Positions 14,288 through 14,517 of a stretch of DNA of 14,517 nt are shown in pieces. The position numbers and the translations under genes are program-made. A model generated the notes under the pieces. It had not been told where the DNA came from, did not search any database, and saw only the letters and a list, made by a program, of their open reading frames with translations. The stretch is from CAYMEV01 sp964431655 [NCBI: uncultured bacterium] (GTDB lineage Bacteria > CAYMEV01). The stretch spans positions 1,194 through 15,710 of the forward strand of contig CAYSKJ010000067.1 in NCBI GenBank assembly GCA_964431655.1. Reading direction: 5' to 3'. Numbering within the stretch: the stretch's first letter is position 1; each line of letters begins with the position of its first letter.

Positions 14288-14517
14288 TTACCATCCCATC
14301 ACTGCTGCAAATCCTGCTAAAAATATATCCATCTGGTTCAACCCGTGCTTATTCGGTTCGGATATCACAGCATCTTTTACGCCTGCTGAGCTTAGAGCAT
14401 CCTTTATCACATTAATGATGCTGTTCATGTTCTCCTGGCTTGTGATGTTTTTGAAGCCTGTCTTTACATAGTATTCAGATATCTTGTTTATATTGGGCCT
14501 TTTGATATCTGCTTTTG
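14288..14517 (-). CDS. 3' end of an unrecognised gene (partial)
   Basis: Seventy-five codons are open from the right edge of the window to a TAA at 14288-14290; the 5' part lies beyond the window. The C-terminus reads NINKISEYYVKTGFKNITSQ, then NSIINVIKDALSSAGVKDAV, and ends DIFLAGFAAVMGW with a hydrophobic tail. It reads as genuine protein in one phase and ends seven bases before the TTG of cca, consistent with an operon. The family cannot be identified from this fragment. Confidence 0.6.
   Translation of the reverse strand, partial: KADIKRPNINKISEYYVKTGFKNITSQENMNSIINVIKDALSSAGVKDAVISEPNKHGLNQMDIFLAGFAAVMGW

Overview
All convincing genes in this window lie on the minus strand, so the region is transcribed right to left. 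Base composition is mixed to AT-leaning by eye, housekeeping genes are packed end to start, and there are no introns. This is bacterial chromosome. The gene content (cca, phosphohexomutase, pgeF, yggS, plus a cassette resembling the GAK system that I recall mainly from Deltaproteobacteria/Desulfobacterota-type and other anaerobic bacteria) suggests an uncultured or anaerobic Gram-negative lineage. I cannot place it more precisely from the sequence alone. UAA, UAG and UGA are all used as ordinary terminators, so the genetic code is standard.

Right block (14517 to 12961): the 3' end of an unrecognised gene, then a class II CCA-adding/poly(A) polymerase-family nucleotidyltransferase that starts with TTG seven bases later.

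Central block (12903 to 5583): one apparent operon of eight genes behind a sigma70-like promoter. The order is phosphomannomutase/phosphoglucomutase, PgeF (laccase-domain protein), a small single-pass membrane protein, YggS (PLP homeostasis), a PHP-fold metal-dependent hydrolase, an amphi-Trp small protein, a PhoU-PhoU-aminoglycoside-phosphotransferase-like kinase fusion, and a RimK/GAK-type ATP-grasp enzyme. Junctions are overlaps of 1 to 20 bases or gaps of 3 to 12 bases. The last four genes form what looks like a variant GAK cassette (ATP-grasp, Amphi-Trp, Kinase) in which the expected HprK-related kinase is replaced by a PhoU-tethered APH-fold kinase, with a PHP hydrolase added. This is the most interesting system in the window.

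Left-centre block (5448 to 2185): a strong promoter drives a possible 29-residue cationic peptide, then a 629-residue iron-sulfur plus FAD oxidase, then a thioester-reductase-type SDR gene interrupted by one in-frame amber codon.

Left block (about 2184 to 560): a gene graveyard. It holds a fragment with two internal stops, a 39-codon protein-like fragment, a diverged C-terminal copy of the ATP-grasp gene (about 83% identical over 130 bases, 4.1 kb from the intact gene), an intact GNAT acetyltransferase, and another weak broken frame. An intact HD-domain phosphohydrolase sits at the left edge. No rRNA, tRNA, CRISPR array or insertion sequence was seen.
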